From assembly GCA_009192285.1 (NCBI GenBank), contig WBVU01000016.1, positions 124,001 through 188,000 on the forward strand: DNA of 64,000 nucleotides, in the 5' to 3' direction. A program made the position numbers and the translations under genes. The notes beneath the pieces were generated by a model, which worked only from the letters and a program-made list of their open reading frames with translations, had not been told where the DNA came from and did no database searches. This document shows, one piece after another, positions 24,653 to 36,501 of the stretch. The DNA comes from Morchella semilibera (taxonomy: Eukaryota; Ascomycota; Pezizomycetes; Pezizales; Morchellaceae). The first letter of the stretch is position 1, and the number at the start of each line of letters is the position of its first letter.

Positions 24653-26148
24653 GCTTTCCCCTTTCGAAAAATATGCAGCGCAATCAATCGGAAAGCGCGG
24701 GTATGTAACGTCTTTTTTATTCTTTTCACGGGTCACGACAGACACATGTTTTTCACGTGGTTGGTAGGCGCTAGCCAGCTTTGTAACAACCATCTTATTT
24801 CAAGCGGGTAATTGGCGGTATCAACGGTCTTGCATTGGTTGAGTTCAGCCACTTCTTTCTCCTTCCTTTCCTATTTTGGCTGCGGGTATTTTTTTTATTA
24901 TCGCCTGGCGTATTCGACTTGCTACTACTAGTATTGTAGATACATGTAGGCTGGTTAGACTATATGCTCTCGCGTATCCAAATTCTCCTCTTGCTGGTAA
25001 ATGTATATATTTGATGTAACATGGTTGGTTGACATTTTTGACATTTGAGATATACTACCTTCCGTCACACGAACTATCTTCGCACGTAAGTAATTCGGTA
25101 GATTCATGTAGGTATTCAGTACATACATGTACGTATGTAAACGGTAAACCTGTGTAGCAACGTCCTTAGTAGCTGATGTGGGCGCACGTACGATGTGTGC
25201 AGGAAGCCACTGTTGCCCTGCCAGGCTGAACCTGCAAGTTCTCTCCCCTACACGATTCTCATGTGGCCAAAGCTTAAACATCTCAGTGGTGGAATTCCGG
25301 AAAGAAGGAACGAAACTACATGTAAACCTTGTATTCCGCAACCGGCGTCTATTGATTGTTTTCGCTACAGTGTAGATCTCGAGTACCTATCATAGCCTAG
25401 CATTTATACTGCGAACCCACACCTAAACTCCTATTTGCACGATGTGCATCTCCCCCAATTATTCAACTTCAGCTTGAGATCTCTTGACAATCAAATATTA
25501 TCCTCTTCAGCCACTAGGCGTCAACGCACCAGGAAAAGCGTAGCAGCCTTAAAATATCTGCAGGACCCATAAGCCCCACATCATCTTAACCCAATACAAT
25601 AACGGTTGCGACTTCTTCCATACAGAACAGCCTTAAGCTCGAGGAATCTGTGGGGCCGAGCTAGCTTCATCTCATAGCATCTCCGCAGCTATTCGCCTCC
25701 ACTAGAACCTGTAAAGTACTTATCCACCCAGCAGGTACCGAAGCCACCACCATCGCAGGGGTCAACTGGAGCAATAGCCCAAAGAGAGAAAGAAAGAAAA
25801 AGAAAAAAATATTAAACCGTTTTCTATCGGTAAACCGTGCGCCTCCTTGATTATCGCAGGGTACCTCGTGTGTAGCCGATGCACTCACCTTTCTACCCGC
25901 AGTCAGTCTTGTTCACTGACCTAGCTATATAAGTAAAGGATCCTCGTGGTCAGTCACTGTAATTCGTAGAGAAGCCGGGTCCGGATACAACACAGATATT
26001 GCAGCGCTGCGCAATCCCAGTATTATTAAGAAACTGCAACAGTGAAAAGGCCGATCTATCCCTTTAATTTCGCTGGAGCAGACGGCAATGAAATTTACTA
26101 CCAACTCTTTGCCAACTTTTCGATAGAAGGAAATACGCAAATCCGAAG
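24653..26148. other. intergenic upstream of the Fungal_trans_2 gene
   Basis: A 1.5 kb gap with three TACATGTA copies within 400 bp (24941, 25124, 25317). I searched it for a Zn2Cys6 exon belonging to the downstream regulator and saw none. Confidence 0.5.
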
Positions 26149-28799
26149 ATGCGAAGCCTGCACAATCCGAAGACTCCTACAGCACCGCCGTCTACGAGGA
26201 AGGAGACCGAGAAGGAAACTAAACAGCTGCAGAATGGAACTGGGGAAGAGGACGCGGTACTTCTTTGGGAAAACGATAAATGGGTGGTGCCCAGGCGGCC
26301 CCAGGATTCTAAAATACAGAATGGTATAGTTCCCTGTTATCTTGGGCAAAGCAGTAATGTGGAAGAAAGGCGTTGAAACCTTTGTACTCAATCGTCTTTC
26401 ACGACACCTTAACTTACCTTGCGCCTCCGTACAGGGGAAGTTGAACTATTTGTCAATGAGATGTTAAGAAGGAAGGATGAATACACGGGGGCGAGTAGAA
26501 AGCGCAAGGCTTCAGTGAGTAGTTTATTTTGTTGGGTTTGATTCTGAGTACTACTTGCCTTCTAATATTATCCACGCAGATAAGCTCTGGAAACATTCAA
26601 CTCATGACCAGTGATAGGCCAGAAACCCCCGCAAGACTAGGAGGGTACATCGTAACTCAAATGAGCGATGATAGTTCGGATTCAAGCGAGGGAGCGAGCT
26701 CACCCCCCGAAAGTATAATCAGTTTTGACTCAAATACAACGATCTCGTCACCAATATTTGGGAAAGGGCCCATGTCTCGGGACCAAGCAATTATAGATTC
26801 TTTACCAGAGTTTGTGACGAAGTTTTCCACAAAATTAATGGATGAAATATCATTACCAATGTCAGGGTAAGATCTTCAGCCCGCTAGTGGTTTAATTAAC
26901 ATAATTGCTTATTCTGAGTTAGCTGGAACCCTACAACCATGACCTTAGCCCCCCCGCGGCCGTCGACCTTGGATAACCCTACGAACCAGGAGCTCTTAGC
27001 GATTTACATGAAGCTCTCAGCAAAAAGATTAGCAGATACATCACCCTCATATATTGACCTGTTTCGGAAGTACATACCAGCCATGGCTCATGATTCCCCA
27101 GCCTTGATGGAAGGGATTCTGGCTTTAGCAGCTTTACAAACCGGATTAATGAAGAAGGATTTAAGAATGATAACCGTGGATGCTGCATCACATTATCAGA
27201 AATCCCTCAAGCAACACTTCAGAGCCGTTTCAGATCCTGATTTTCGGAATAAGGACACAGACTCATTGTTAGCAACAAGCATCATTCTAAGTCATTACGA
27301 AGTAACGTTCCCGTAGAATGCAGACTTCCCGCATAGTTTTTGAGGTGCATCTAAATTTGCTAATTCTTTTGGAGAAGATATGGAACGGAGAAAACGTAAA
27401 AATGGGCGTTCATATGTTAGGAGGCAGAGATATAATAGTGGCTAGAGGTACTTCCTCGTTCCAATTATATAACCAAGTATCATGTTCACCTTTTACAAGG
27501 CAAAGCAGCACATATGACTCCGGTGGGTAGAGCTCTTTATGCAGCTTTTAAAAGAGCAGATATTGCAACCTCAAGCGTTTCTGGAAACCCGACCTTCATG
27601 ACAAGTGATTGGTGGACCGTAGACCCATTTACGCGCGTACCTATTACACACGACTCACCAATTCTTCTTGCTGCAGATGCCGCTCTATCCAAGCTCTGTG
27701 TGATTTGCTGCAGACTCACATATCTGAAAGCTTGGGCGCTAAAGCGGAGAAGAGATCTTTGGATAAGACACGGTGAAAATACTTCGACGGACCAGAAAGC
27801 GCGCTTGCAAAGTATCATTGAGTCTCGGGTATCTAAGATGGATCAAGAACTTGACGATTGGTATGCGGAACTCCCATATTGGTTCAAGGCGCTTGATAAT
27901 GATCCGGTAACCGGTGAAGATGGCGAGGAGGAAGACATAAACAACACGGATATTGCTTCTATTAATCCCAGAAGATACCCACATATCTGTGTTGGGTTGG
28001 TGCTTGGTTGGGCAATCGGTGTCCGGGTTCAACTGTTTCGCATACGATATCCAGAAATGCCTGTTGTTCCGCCACATATTGGGTCTCTTTGCCATGCTGC
28101 GCTTAGAATATTTGCATTTTTGCCAAATTCTACTGATGCGTCTATGTAAGAACCCTTGAAGATGGAAACCCCTTTGCGGTACTATCTAATATATATATGA
28201 TTGCCAGAGTTGTACCGGTATTTGTGGTCGGAATGGAACTTCGACAAAGGAGCCACCAGGAATGGTTATCGACAGCGCTAAAAGACCGGTTTGAGGAGAC
28301 CGGGTTTCATGCTATGAGTTTTGTGCGCGATGGCTTACGATTCGCTTGGCTCAAATTACAAGGAATCAGTAACGGTCGATTCAACAGAATCAAAGAAGGC
28401 GCAGCTTCAAAGTAATAAACATTCCACCGGGAAAAGATTCAGATCACACGCACTAACGGAAATAATATCTTTAGGATCGATGGCGTCTCTGAAAATCTTT
28501 GGGCGGCTGAAGGAATGCTAGCTTCTCTCGAAAAACTATCATTATATGATTCAGCAGAAGTCTCAGTAAAAATGAAGGTCTTCGAGGGAGATATCGACGT
28601 TAGTGGATTACCGGAAGACATAATCCCTTATGAAGCGGCACCTAAGCCTCCAGTCAGCTCATCTCACAGCCCTACAAATAGGAAACCGCCCTTTTCGGTC
28701 CTCCCAACTCCTGCGCCCCCCGCTCCAAAACGTTTCAAATCTGAGTCACCCGAAGTATCTAGTAAAGTCTCAGTTAATCTTCGAGCAACCTCAATGTAG
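26149..28799 (+). CDS. Fungal_trans_2-type transcription regulator, no zinc cluster seen
   Basis: Predicted nuclear regulator. Exons join from the ATG at 26149 through DDAVLLWENDKW, then GEVELFVNEMLRRKDEY, a Ser-rich acidic linker with SSDSSEGASSPPES, and the regulatory domain. That domain begins about MAHDSPALMEGILALAALQ and continues with SHYQKSLKQHFRAV and SLLATSIILSHYE. After short introns come KMGVHMLGGRDIIVARG, SDWWTVDPFTRVPI and ELDDWYAELPYWFKALD. Then PHICVGLVLGWAIGVRVQLF and ERFEETGF-like DRFEETGFHAMSFVRDGL. The C-terminus is Pro/Ser-rich. Six or seven introns are needed; three in-frame stops lie in those introns. The usual N-terminal Zn2Cys6 module is not visible, so the start may lie upstream or the module may be absent. 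Fungal_trans_2 assignment is by pattern. Confidence 0.65.
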
Positions 28800-29714
28800 C
28801 TTAACTACGCTGCGGTTCCACACTTCGTACTAGTATTAAATGCCCCCGGTTTCTTGAAAATTCATTTATATAGTTAAGTTTTTCATAGTAAGGATTTGGG
28901 GTTTGGTTATTACCCTCTTCCCTCGAATAGCTTCTTCGATCCAGGGTCAGGCGTTACTTAGGGTTTATTTTGGATGACAGGATACGTATACATATGGGAT
29001 TAAAAATATCATCTTACAGGAATCATAAATCTTAGCCATGGCATATCCTTTGCTGTATACACTAGATGTGGTATCAACGCAAGAACAACAGTATCTCATG
29101 ATCAACTATAGGAGAATTACTTGATTTCGAGTGCTCCTCCGCCCCCCCTCTCTCCTATTTTCTATTTCCCTTTATTATTATTTTTTTGATCGAGTGATAT
29201 TTTGTGTTGCCCCACGCGCCCTAAACTGTCAACACCTACTCCGTGGTACTCCATAAGCTGTTACTTAAGTACTGCCAACATGAGACATATAACACTAGCA
29301 TTCCTCGCGCGTACCTCAAGAGACTTGGCAAAGCTAGCAACTTTAACAGTGTATGGGATAACTTTGTGACTTAGCTAACTCACACAATAACCAACAAATA
29401 AATAGTAGAAAGATACAACAGGTATCTATTCTTATCATATCTAGTCCCGATCACAATAAACTCCGACGCTAGGCGGATTCTCCATTAATTAGAGTAATCC
29501 TACATATCTCGACATGTATCTATTTATTTTATAAAAGATACAAAGGGTGAACATGTAGCTGTCGGGATGTACATACTTAGAATGGCGACGGAAAGTGAAG
29601 ACAGATTTATTATTACGACAATTGATTACAAAAAGCAAAACTCCCGATAACAAATTGTAACCTGCCCACTTATCAATAGTGAAATGAGTGTAAACTTTCT
29701 CTAAGCAAAACTAA
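28800..29714. other. intergenic between convergent regulator and SOD-like genes
   Basis: About 915 bp, AT-rich, with one CGAGTGATAT copy at 29191-29200 next to a T7 run. No gene seen. Confidence 0.5.
29191..29200 (+). repeat. CGAGTGATAT motif, copy 4
   Basis: Followed by TTTGTG, like the other extended copies. Confidence 0.55.
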
Positions 29715-30443
29715 CTAAAAAGGTACCAGATTCGCACAGGCAATGCGGGACTTGGAATCATGGATCACGATAGAACGGCCAGCACCAACGAAAGCAGCGT
29801 TTCCTGGAATAAGAGAGATCCAGGGGTCGGCTACAGTTGCAGCGAAATTGGCTAACATTACAGCATAATTAGCCTCATTCCAAGAGTAGGTTATCGGATG
29901 CGGTGTCAACTTACACTGACCGACGGGGATTGGATAGAGTTTCCCAGATAGATCACCAATCTCACACGACCAAGACTTTGCTTTGTCGCAAGCACCACGC
30001 TGTTCGTTAGGCTGGATCATTTGTTAGCTATCATTACTCTGATTGGAGTGCAAATTATGGTATCCTAGTGGCTAGTGATTTACCTTGAATGGATCAAAAT
30101 GCCCGCCAGTTCCAGCACAGTTTCCATCCGCCGGGACAGACTTCTCGTGGATATGGTATGTGAAAGGGCCAGCGCTATTATTCTCTATACCGAGATTGTA
30201 GTCGATAGATACGCCTGCACCTCCTGGGGTGGCTGTAAGCTTAACACTACCTTTGACGGTACCAGAGGCGAAGTTGGCAATATACCTAAATAACAGTCTC
30301 ATAAGTAACTATACCCATGCCAATATTGTGGATAAATTAAACGGATATGCATACACTTTAACTAACTCATCCCTGGTAAAGAATGCTGGGGCAGCAGAGG
30401 CTGCGGTGAACAAAAAGAAGGCGAGAATGAATACAGGCAACAT
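29715..30443 (-). CDS. secreted Cu-only superoxide dismutase-like protein
   Basis: Extracellular fungal SOD family, which uses copper alone. The first exon encodes a signal peptide (MLPVFILAFFLFTAASA) and joins through a GTTAGT donor to YIANFASGTVKGSVKLTA. Copper ligands are visible in FTYHIHEK, in GTGGHFDPF, and in RSIVIHDSKSRIACAN, which also has the Arg and second Cys typical of the fold. Between the GGHFDPF and CEIGDLSGKL segments there is no His pair or Asp for zinc, as in Cu-only fungal SODs. An intron between GGHFDPFK and PNEQRGACD is clear. A second one probably removes about 85 bp after YPIPVG, giving DPWISLIPGNAAF. The end is ANLVPF with no GPI-anchor signal. Confidence 0.82.
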
Positions 30444-31797
30444 CGTGTACCCGAGTCTTGAGATTGTCGGGAATAGATTTGGGTGGTTTAAATGTTGATT
30501 AGTGGAGTTGCGTTATTAACGAGCGTTCTTAGTTTTGTGTTTTGTGTAGAGGAGAAATATAGAGTAGAGCGAGGGAGAGAGGATTGATATATAGTGCGGC
30601 TTTGGATGTAACGGGTATAGAATGGAAATTATATGAATTGGATCTATGGTGAATATGATTTAAGGGTCAAACCAATAGAAACCAGCGGAGAATTAGCTCA
30701 GAAGAGCTAGCTAGTAGAGTAGGTCCATCTGATTGTTCTCAAGGGCCAGAGGTACTTGGTAGCGTGCATGTAGTATAATTATAATAGCTACAAGTATAGT
30801 ATCAATTAATATTCTGAAGTTTGAATCCAAGCATAAACAAACCCGAAACAAACAGGAAATGCGATACCTGCAAGAGCCATTTTAGAATGTGAGATCCACC
30901 TACAAAATGATATTAGAATGGTTTCGGTTGACTACATGTCATGTAACATATTGACTCTTCTTTTCCTTTGATATATATATTTCTGTGTATTACATGTAGA
31001 AGCGGTACCACGGTATCTCCCAATTTGTACGACTAGCCCACGACTAAATTGAGATTGTATTACTCGCTAGAGAGTTTTACAACCACTCAGACTTCCCGGG
31101 ACGCCGAGACCTTGTGGCAAGCGCCCAGGCGGAGCGGAGGGGATAAGACCCGTTTCAGGGACCTACCCTAACCACCGAAAAAAAAATAGGCAGGGGAAGA
31201 GATCTTATGCTCGATTGAATTGGTATACGTATATTCGTAGATCCGATGAGGGCAATACCAATCCCCCGTACTTCACCAACAAGTGTACTACTAATTTTGA
31301 GATCTAGGAATACACAATACACAGATTAAGATTTAAGGTTATGCTTAATCCCGGGCCCGAAATAGAACTAAACCATCCCGGATATCAATAAAAAAGAGGC
31401 AAACAAGCCCTGAGTTTTGGCCGGGAGCACCCTAAGATTAACCTTTCTACACCTCACAATAAGTTGTAAATTCTTTGTCTATTATATGCACGAATATGTA
31501 ATCTGGTATATACATGTATGTGGACCAAAGGTTGTTGTCACTTGTAAGGTCACGTGCCAACTAATAATACAACTTGCAAGTGCTTATATAAGCAGACCAC
31601 CCTATCTTATCCATCATGATTGTAGAAGTACAACAAGCCGTCACAGAAGCCCTAAATCCTAGCCCACGCACACTCAACATTTGCGCCCAGTCCGGAAATA
31701 TCGCAATTGAACTAATCGACGCAGCAACAACAATACCAAACGACGACCCACGATAAATCCCGAAAATATCAAATTCCACCCGCCAACCAATACTACG
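30444..31797. promoter_or_regulatory. intergenic between divergent SOD-like gene and eL6
   Basis: 1.35 kb. It holds TACATGTA at 30991 and 31511, and a GGTCACGTG box at about 31549-31556 (240 bp before the eL6 start). No gene seen. Confidence 0.45.
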
Positions 31798-32613
31798 ATG
31801 TCGAGCAAGTCTGTGCAATATGGTTCCGGAACAAGGGAGGTTCCCGCTCAGAAGGCGAGCAAGTGGTACCCGGCCGAGGACGAGGCGCTCCCAAAAAAGG
31901 TACGGCTTTCGAAGATGGATTCGAGATATGGGCTATGAAAGAGCAGAAAGAGCTATGAAGGAAAAATAGTTCATGGGGTGATAATCTTATGATTATTGCT
32001 TTCTGGGGCTCTTTTTAGTCTCAGGACTAGCTCAATTCAGAAATTATGTACTGACCTTCCTCAGGTCCGCAAAACTCCCAGGCCTACTACTCTCCGCCCC
32101 TCCCTCCAGCCTGGCGCGATCCTCATCATCCTCGCTGGTCGATTCCGTGGAAAGCGTGTCGTCTACCTTAAGAACCTCGGAAACGGTGTTCTTCTTGTTA
32201 CCGGACCCTTCAGGATTAACGGGGTTCCCCTCCGCCGCGTCAACGCCAGATTCGTTATTGCGACCTCAACCAAGGTCGACCTTGCCGGCGTCGATACAGA
32301 CAAGTTTGACGAGAAGTACTTCGCCCGCGAGAAGGAGTCAAAGAAGTCTAACGAGGAGAAGTTCTACGAGGGTGGAAAGAAGGTCAAGGTTCGTACATTT
32401 TATTTCGGTATCAGGGAAATTGGGGAATGGCGATATTGATGTGGGGTTTTCTGCAAATAGGGAAAGTCCACTCCTGAGGCTCGTAAGGAGGACCAGAAGG
32501 GCGTCGACGCTGCCCTGATCAAGACCATCAAGGCCACTCCCCACCTTTCCTCTTACCTCGCCTCCACCTTTGCCCTCTCCAAGGGTGACAGGCCCCATTT
32601 GATGCAGTGGTAG
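31798..32613 (+). CDS. RPL6: 60S ribosomal protein L6 (eL6)
   Basis: Structural protein of the large ribosomal subunit. Exon 1 (31798-31893) encodes a short basic N-terminus with [13 protein letters not shown]. Exon 2, after a CAG acceptor, starts [17 protein letters not shown] and has the KOW-type core [20 protein letters not shown]. It also contains [18 protein letters not shown] and [20 protein letters not shown]. The last exon, after an intron of about 80 bp following KKVK, encodes [19 protein letters not shown] and ends GDRPHLMQW. Length is about 200 residues, as in other fungi. The start was chosen because it lies in frame with the second exon and gives the usual fungal N-terminus. Confidence 0.95.
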
Positions 32614-33035
32614 GCATCGGTGTTGGCGGGGAAAAATGAATCAAGTTTTCTTTTAGTCCAGGAGGCATGTGCATTTTTTGTATTTGTGGAACGAAACAAT
32701 CAAAAAATTCAGGCCTCCGATGCATCAAAAAAAATATAAAAAGGGCAAATGGGGTTCTTTCTTTTCTTTTTCTTTCTCTCTCTTGGGAAATCTGGTTTTG
32801 CTACTCGAGAGGGATTTGTATCAAAAAATACCAGACATACCGAAACTATTGTTTGTTACGATTTCATGGAGTTAGGGAGGGCGTGTTTGTTTTTGCGTAA
32901 TTGAAACCTTGAAGCTTAATTGTCGCCCTTCCCTCTTTAACGGTCAAGAGAACATTTTTGATTACAGTTTGAAAGTATCTAGCTAGATTTAGTTGGGTGA
33001 TCTCTGGGCCTTGGACTGGATAATAACCCTATTTA
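32614..33035. other. intergenic between convergent eL6 and 33-34 kb gene
   Basis: Contains T/C-rich tracts at about 32755-32785. No gene or repeat recognised. Confidence 0.5.
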
Positions 33036-34334
33036 TTACCTACTCGAGCTCCCGTATATCCCGAATTCAGCTAGGAGGCTTCCCATATCTTTCTTTTTAG
33101 AGTTACGGAGTATCTTCGGCTTCTTTATCATAGAGTATGATCCCTCTATTGCCGTTTTTGAGGGCAATTCGGTACCCGAGATTTGCTTGCGTTTGATGTT
33201 TGCTTGGTTGATCTGCCTTCGAAACACCGCTTCAATTCTCGTACAAACTCTCCCATCATGCAGAGACAACCGGGGCTCAACCTTGACCTGCAGTACTAGC
33301 TTCTTTACTTCATCTCCACCCTCCCCCCTTGCTATTTTCCATCTCACATCAGGATCATCAACCATGTTGCTGAGTGACGGATCAAGCTTCCAACAAGGAT
33401 TCCGAGCTGTCGCCATATCATGTATACCACAATCGGTCAAGTCCAAGACTTCCAAACCCTTCATCCAACTCAAATATTCTAAGGACCTAGCGGTAATCTG
33501 GTTATGATTTCTCGCTATTATAACTCTCAACATCGTAAGCTTGCCTTGATTGACTGCAGCCATTGACCATGTCCTAATTATACCGTCGTCTATATCGAGA
33601 CCTGGGTGATGTCGTGATATGTTAAGGACCCCAAGATTCGGCAGTTGGGGAAGCTCAAGAAAGTCATAACGAGTGTAGCCGGATGAGCGCTGCAGGTCGA
33701 GATCCACAAGCCATGAGAAAGATGGAGATGAGATTGGGGCCATAAGAGAGTCTATAGAAACATAACGTCCCAAGACCACCCTTTTAACACGGTCACTTCT
33801 GTCTTTCTCGTTGGAGGTACCAAAATCAGGCTCTTTCTATTACTTTGAGTTAGTCCCATCTCTATTAGGGGAATAGGGTTCATACTCCATAGACTGAAGC
33901 AAACAACGACCATGTTTGGACGTTTTCCTGTCCTCTACACATGTATCCTATCAACATAACGTACGGACAGGTATATAGCAAAATTTGAAGCGGGGGGTTT
34001 ACGAGGATAGCACATCGTTCCAGATACATTTCATGATAGACCATGGAACACCCTCCAATGCTTCAACACTCAAGTCTTTCAGATTTCGGTTCAAAAATCG
34101 CCTGACTATGTCAAGAAGTGAAGGAGGGCCGTCGCCCTTGTGTCTAAGAGATTCCCCCCCGAGCCCAAGAACCCGACCACTCACAAGAGCCCAGTCCGGC
34201 CTTTGGTTGATTCTGAAGACAGTTTCTGAGAAAGGGTTTCCATTCTCATCGAGCCTGGAGCGTTCGAGGAAGGTATTGTATCCAGCAAGAACTGAGTCGT
34301 AAGGTTGCTGGTTATCTATCCTTCTAGGCGGCAT
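33036..34334 (-). CDS. conserved fungal protein of unknown function (leucine-rich/F-box-like)
   Basis: I do not recognise a named family. Three exons fit: an N-terminal exon from 34334 (MPPRRIDNQQPYDSVLAGYN, RPDWALVSGRVLGLGGESL, SLLDIVRRFLNRNLKDLS, ALEGVPWSIMKCIWNDVL), a small middle exon near 33890-33960 (GQENVQTWSLFAS), and a long exon ending at 33036. The long exon has spaced leucines, such as LPQLPNLGVLNIS and YLSWMKGLEVLDLTDCGIHD, consistent with leucine-rich repeats after an F-box-like N-terminus. The C-terminus is basic (RRQINQANIKRKQISG). The N-terminal pattern looks conserved in ascomycetes. It could be a ubiquitin-ligase adaptor, by inference. Confidence 0.65.
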
Positions 34335-34425
34335 TTTCGCGTTGCTAAAGATGAAATTGCTAACGCGTCGGGTTTTTCGCGTAGTTTACCGGTCACGTGC
34401 TAAGTTGTCAACGTTTAGTCATGTT

Positions 34426-34435
34426 ATATCACTCG
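34426..34435 (-). repeat. CGAGTGATAT motif, copy 5
   Basis: Minus-strand copy, 91 bp upstream of the start codon of the minus-strand gene ending at 33036 and just before two TACATGTA motifs. Its 3' extension is less like the others. Confidence 0.5.
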
Positions 34436-34636
34436 GAAACTACATGTAGTAAGCATACATGTAATTAACACTCTATATGTGGAAGACCTCTACCTTCACG
34501 TCTATGTCTTGGCATATTAGCGACAGAATACACGTAGTGACAAAATAAATGGCGTGACGTAGGCTGCAGGACCACCTTCCAATAAACAGTGTTGATTGTA
34601 GAATACAGGGGTGTCTATGGTGTCAAAAGTGATTTT

Positions 34637-34786
34637 ACCACCAGTGGTGAAAATAATACCAAATGGATAAAAGCACAGACCTTTTGGCCAAAAGGGGCTA
34701 ATATATGAACACTGTCCACCGGTGGGGAATTTCACCACCAGTGGTAGGTCATTCTACCACCAGTGGCAGCTATTTTACCACCGGTG
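34637..34786. repeat. array of five palindromic ACCACCRGTGG sites
   Basis: Sites start near 34637, 34716, 34734, 34756 and 34777, and each has arms CCACC and GGTGG (or one base less) around A-G or G-G. The last four are spaced 18-22 bp apart, close to two helical turns. The 5' context is usually TTTACCACC or TTCTACCACC. This may be a run of protein-binding sites or a decayed minisatellite. Confidence 0.65.
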
Positions 34787-35058
34787 TGAAACTATTGGTA
34801 TTAATGATAATGCAGAATAAAGACTGAAAGTTAGCCCAGCTAGTTGGAGTTCTAGTTATAGATGGGTGCTGGTTTTGTAAAAGCGTCCTTTGTGGCGGCG
34901 CTGCGGGGCCCTAAGAGTTCACTACCCCACTCTACAGCCCGAAAAATTAATCCTAGACACCCACTAAGGCTATCTAAACTTTAGAGTGATTTGGAGTTTA
35001 TCGGTTACGCGGTTCTTTGGAATAAGAATCTGGTTATGCGGACACAAATACTACGTGA

Positions 35059-35082
35059 GCTGCTGCTGCTGCTGCTGCTGCT
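35059..35082 (+). repeat. (GCT)8 microsatellite
   Basis: Eight uninterrupted GCT units outside any gene I can support. Confidence 0.85.
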
Positions 35083-35236
35083 TGAACTCCCAGATTATTG
35101 GAGCTCGATTAGCTACTGGGATTATCCCTAGACCCGATACGACTTACCAGCGATGGCAAATTTACTGAAATTTTTTAGCTGGTCTGTAAGATACTTAAGT
35201 AGTGAACAAGGTATATAGATCCATTTGGGTCACAAT

Positions 35237-35246
35237 ATATCACTCG
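35237..35246 (-). repeat. CGAGTGATAT motif, copy 6
   Basis: On the minus strand the motif extends to CGAGTGATATATTGTG, matching copies 1, 2 and 4. Confidence 0.55.
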
Positions 35247-36501
35247 TCCAAGATTGTTGTTGGTTCACCCACCGACCCGCCAAGCATACACAGCGGCCCC
35301 TACTTGTACTAGACGTTATATAAACCAGGTATCAAACTCGCGGCAGTCATTGCATAGTTGATCCTTTCCTAGCCGCGGGTTCGAAAGTTTAGGCGGCTGT
35401 AGCTAAGTTTAAGACCGAAAGCCACATGTACACCAACAAGTAACATTGAATTTATTAGCACTAGTCACTTGTTGGCCTTTGGAAGTGGTGTCAGCATTGT
35501 CTCGATGGTTTATATATGGGATAGATATATTTGGGTCAGGTTTGGCAGTACAAAGTTCATCACTCTTTTGTGATGGAACTTTCACTTGTGAATGCGAAGG
35601 TCCCAGTACTTTCCATGTAAAGACTGCTCTCTTTATAGGGTAACACACCAAGAAATTAGGAAGGAGTGCTAGGGGTATTCTTATAGTGAAAATATACATG
35701 AGCATTTACTCCTAACCCTACATACTAAAAATATACGTAGCCTACGGACCGAGCTCCTTACAGAGTGAGTATTCTTATAGAGGGTACCCTTATAAGGAGA
35801 GTCGACCATATAGAGCTTAAGCCTGGCTAGCCTAAATGGTGGATGAGGCATGCTCGAACTGGTTTGAACTAGTTAGGGCTTAGCTTTGACATTTTCGAGC
35901 ATTTAGAGCCCAGACCCAATTGCCAAGCTAACCCGGCCCAGCTCTGAGCGAGCCCTTGCGAGTGATCCATGGTGACCGAAACATTCTATCCACGCTTAAA
36001 GATCTCAGCCCTATTGAGCAGTTTACAAATTAACGGGGCAACAGATTTTAAATAATATAGCTTATTAATATGGATGATATATCATCGCTCGACCCGTTGG
36101 CAGACTTCCAAAACCTCACGCAGTTTAGTTACGTGTACCACAGCCAATGTCCCTTGTGGAACATATACATATAGTGCGCTAAGTGGATTTCAATTGGCGG
36201 CCTATCAAGTGATGGAAAGTATTTTTTTTTCTATCTCCTTCCACGAAGATTGGAAATTAGACCCTTTAGCTAGTAGGGTGGAAGAACCAGGTTTCCCCAG
36301 TGACGTTGCAACCCGCGACTTTTGCCGCTTTTAAGATTAAAACAACGCCGACATTCAGGACATTTAACAAACCTCATACCACTTGACATTCAATACACCC
36401 CTCAATTATATCGTGGCCCCCTCAAAAGATTCCCTTCGCCTCATTTTCCGTTCTCGTAAAACTATCGATTTCATCAGGCATTTCCGCAAATAACTAGAAT
36501 T

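Larger units (their letters stand above)
34335..36501. promoter_or_regulatory. intergenic between divergent 33-34 kb gene and OTU1
   Basis: A 2.17 kb gap, the richest in short signals here. It holds GGTCACGTGC at 34391, CGAGTGATAT copies 5 and 6, TACATGTA at 34441 and 34456, the CCACCRGTGG array (34637-34786), a GCT microsatellite (35059-35082) and a near-palindrome around GGGTACCC (about 35773-35796). No gene seen. Confidence 0.5.

Noticed and set aside
22200-30500. Small biosynthetic or virulence cluster (membrane protein, regulator, secreted SOD)
   Set aside because: No biosynthetic enzyme is present and the neighbours are housekeeping genes; closeness seems incidental.
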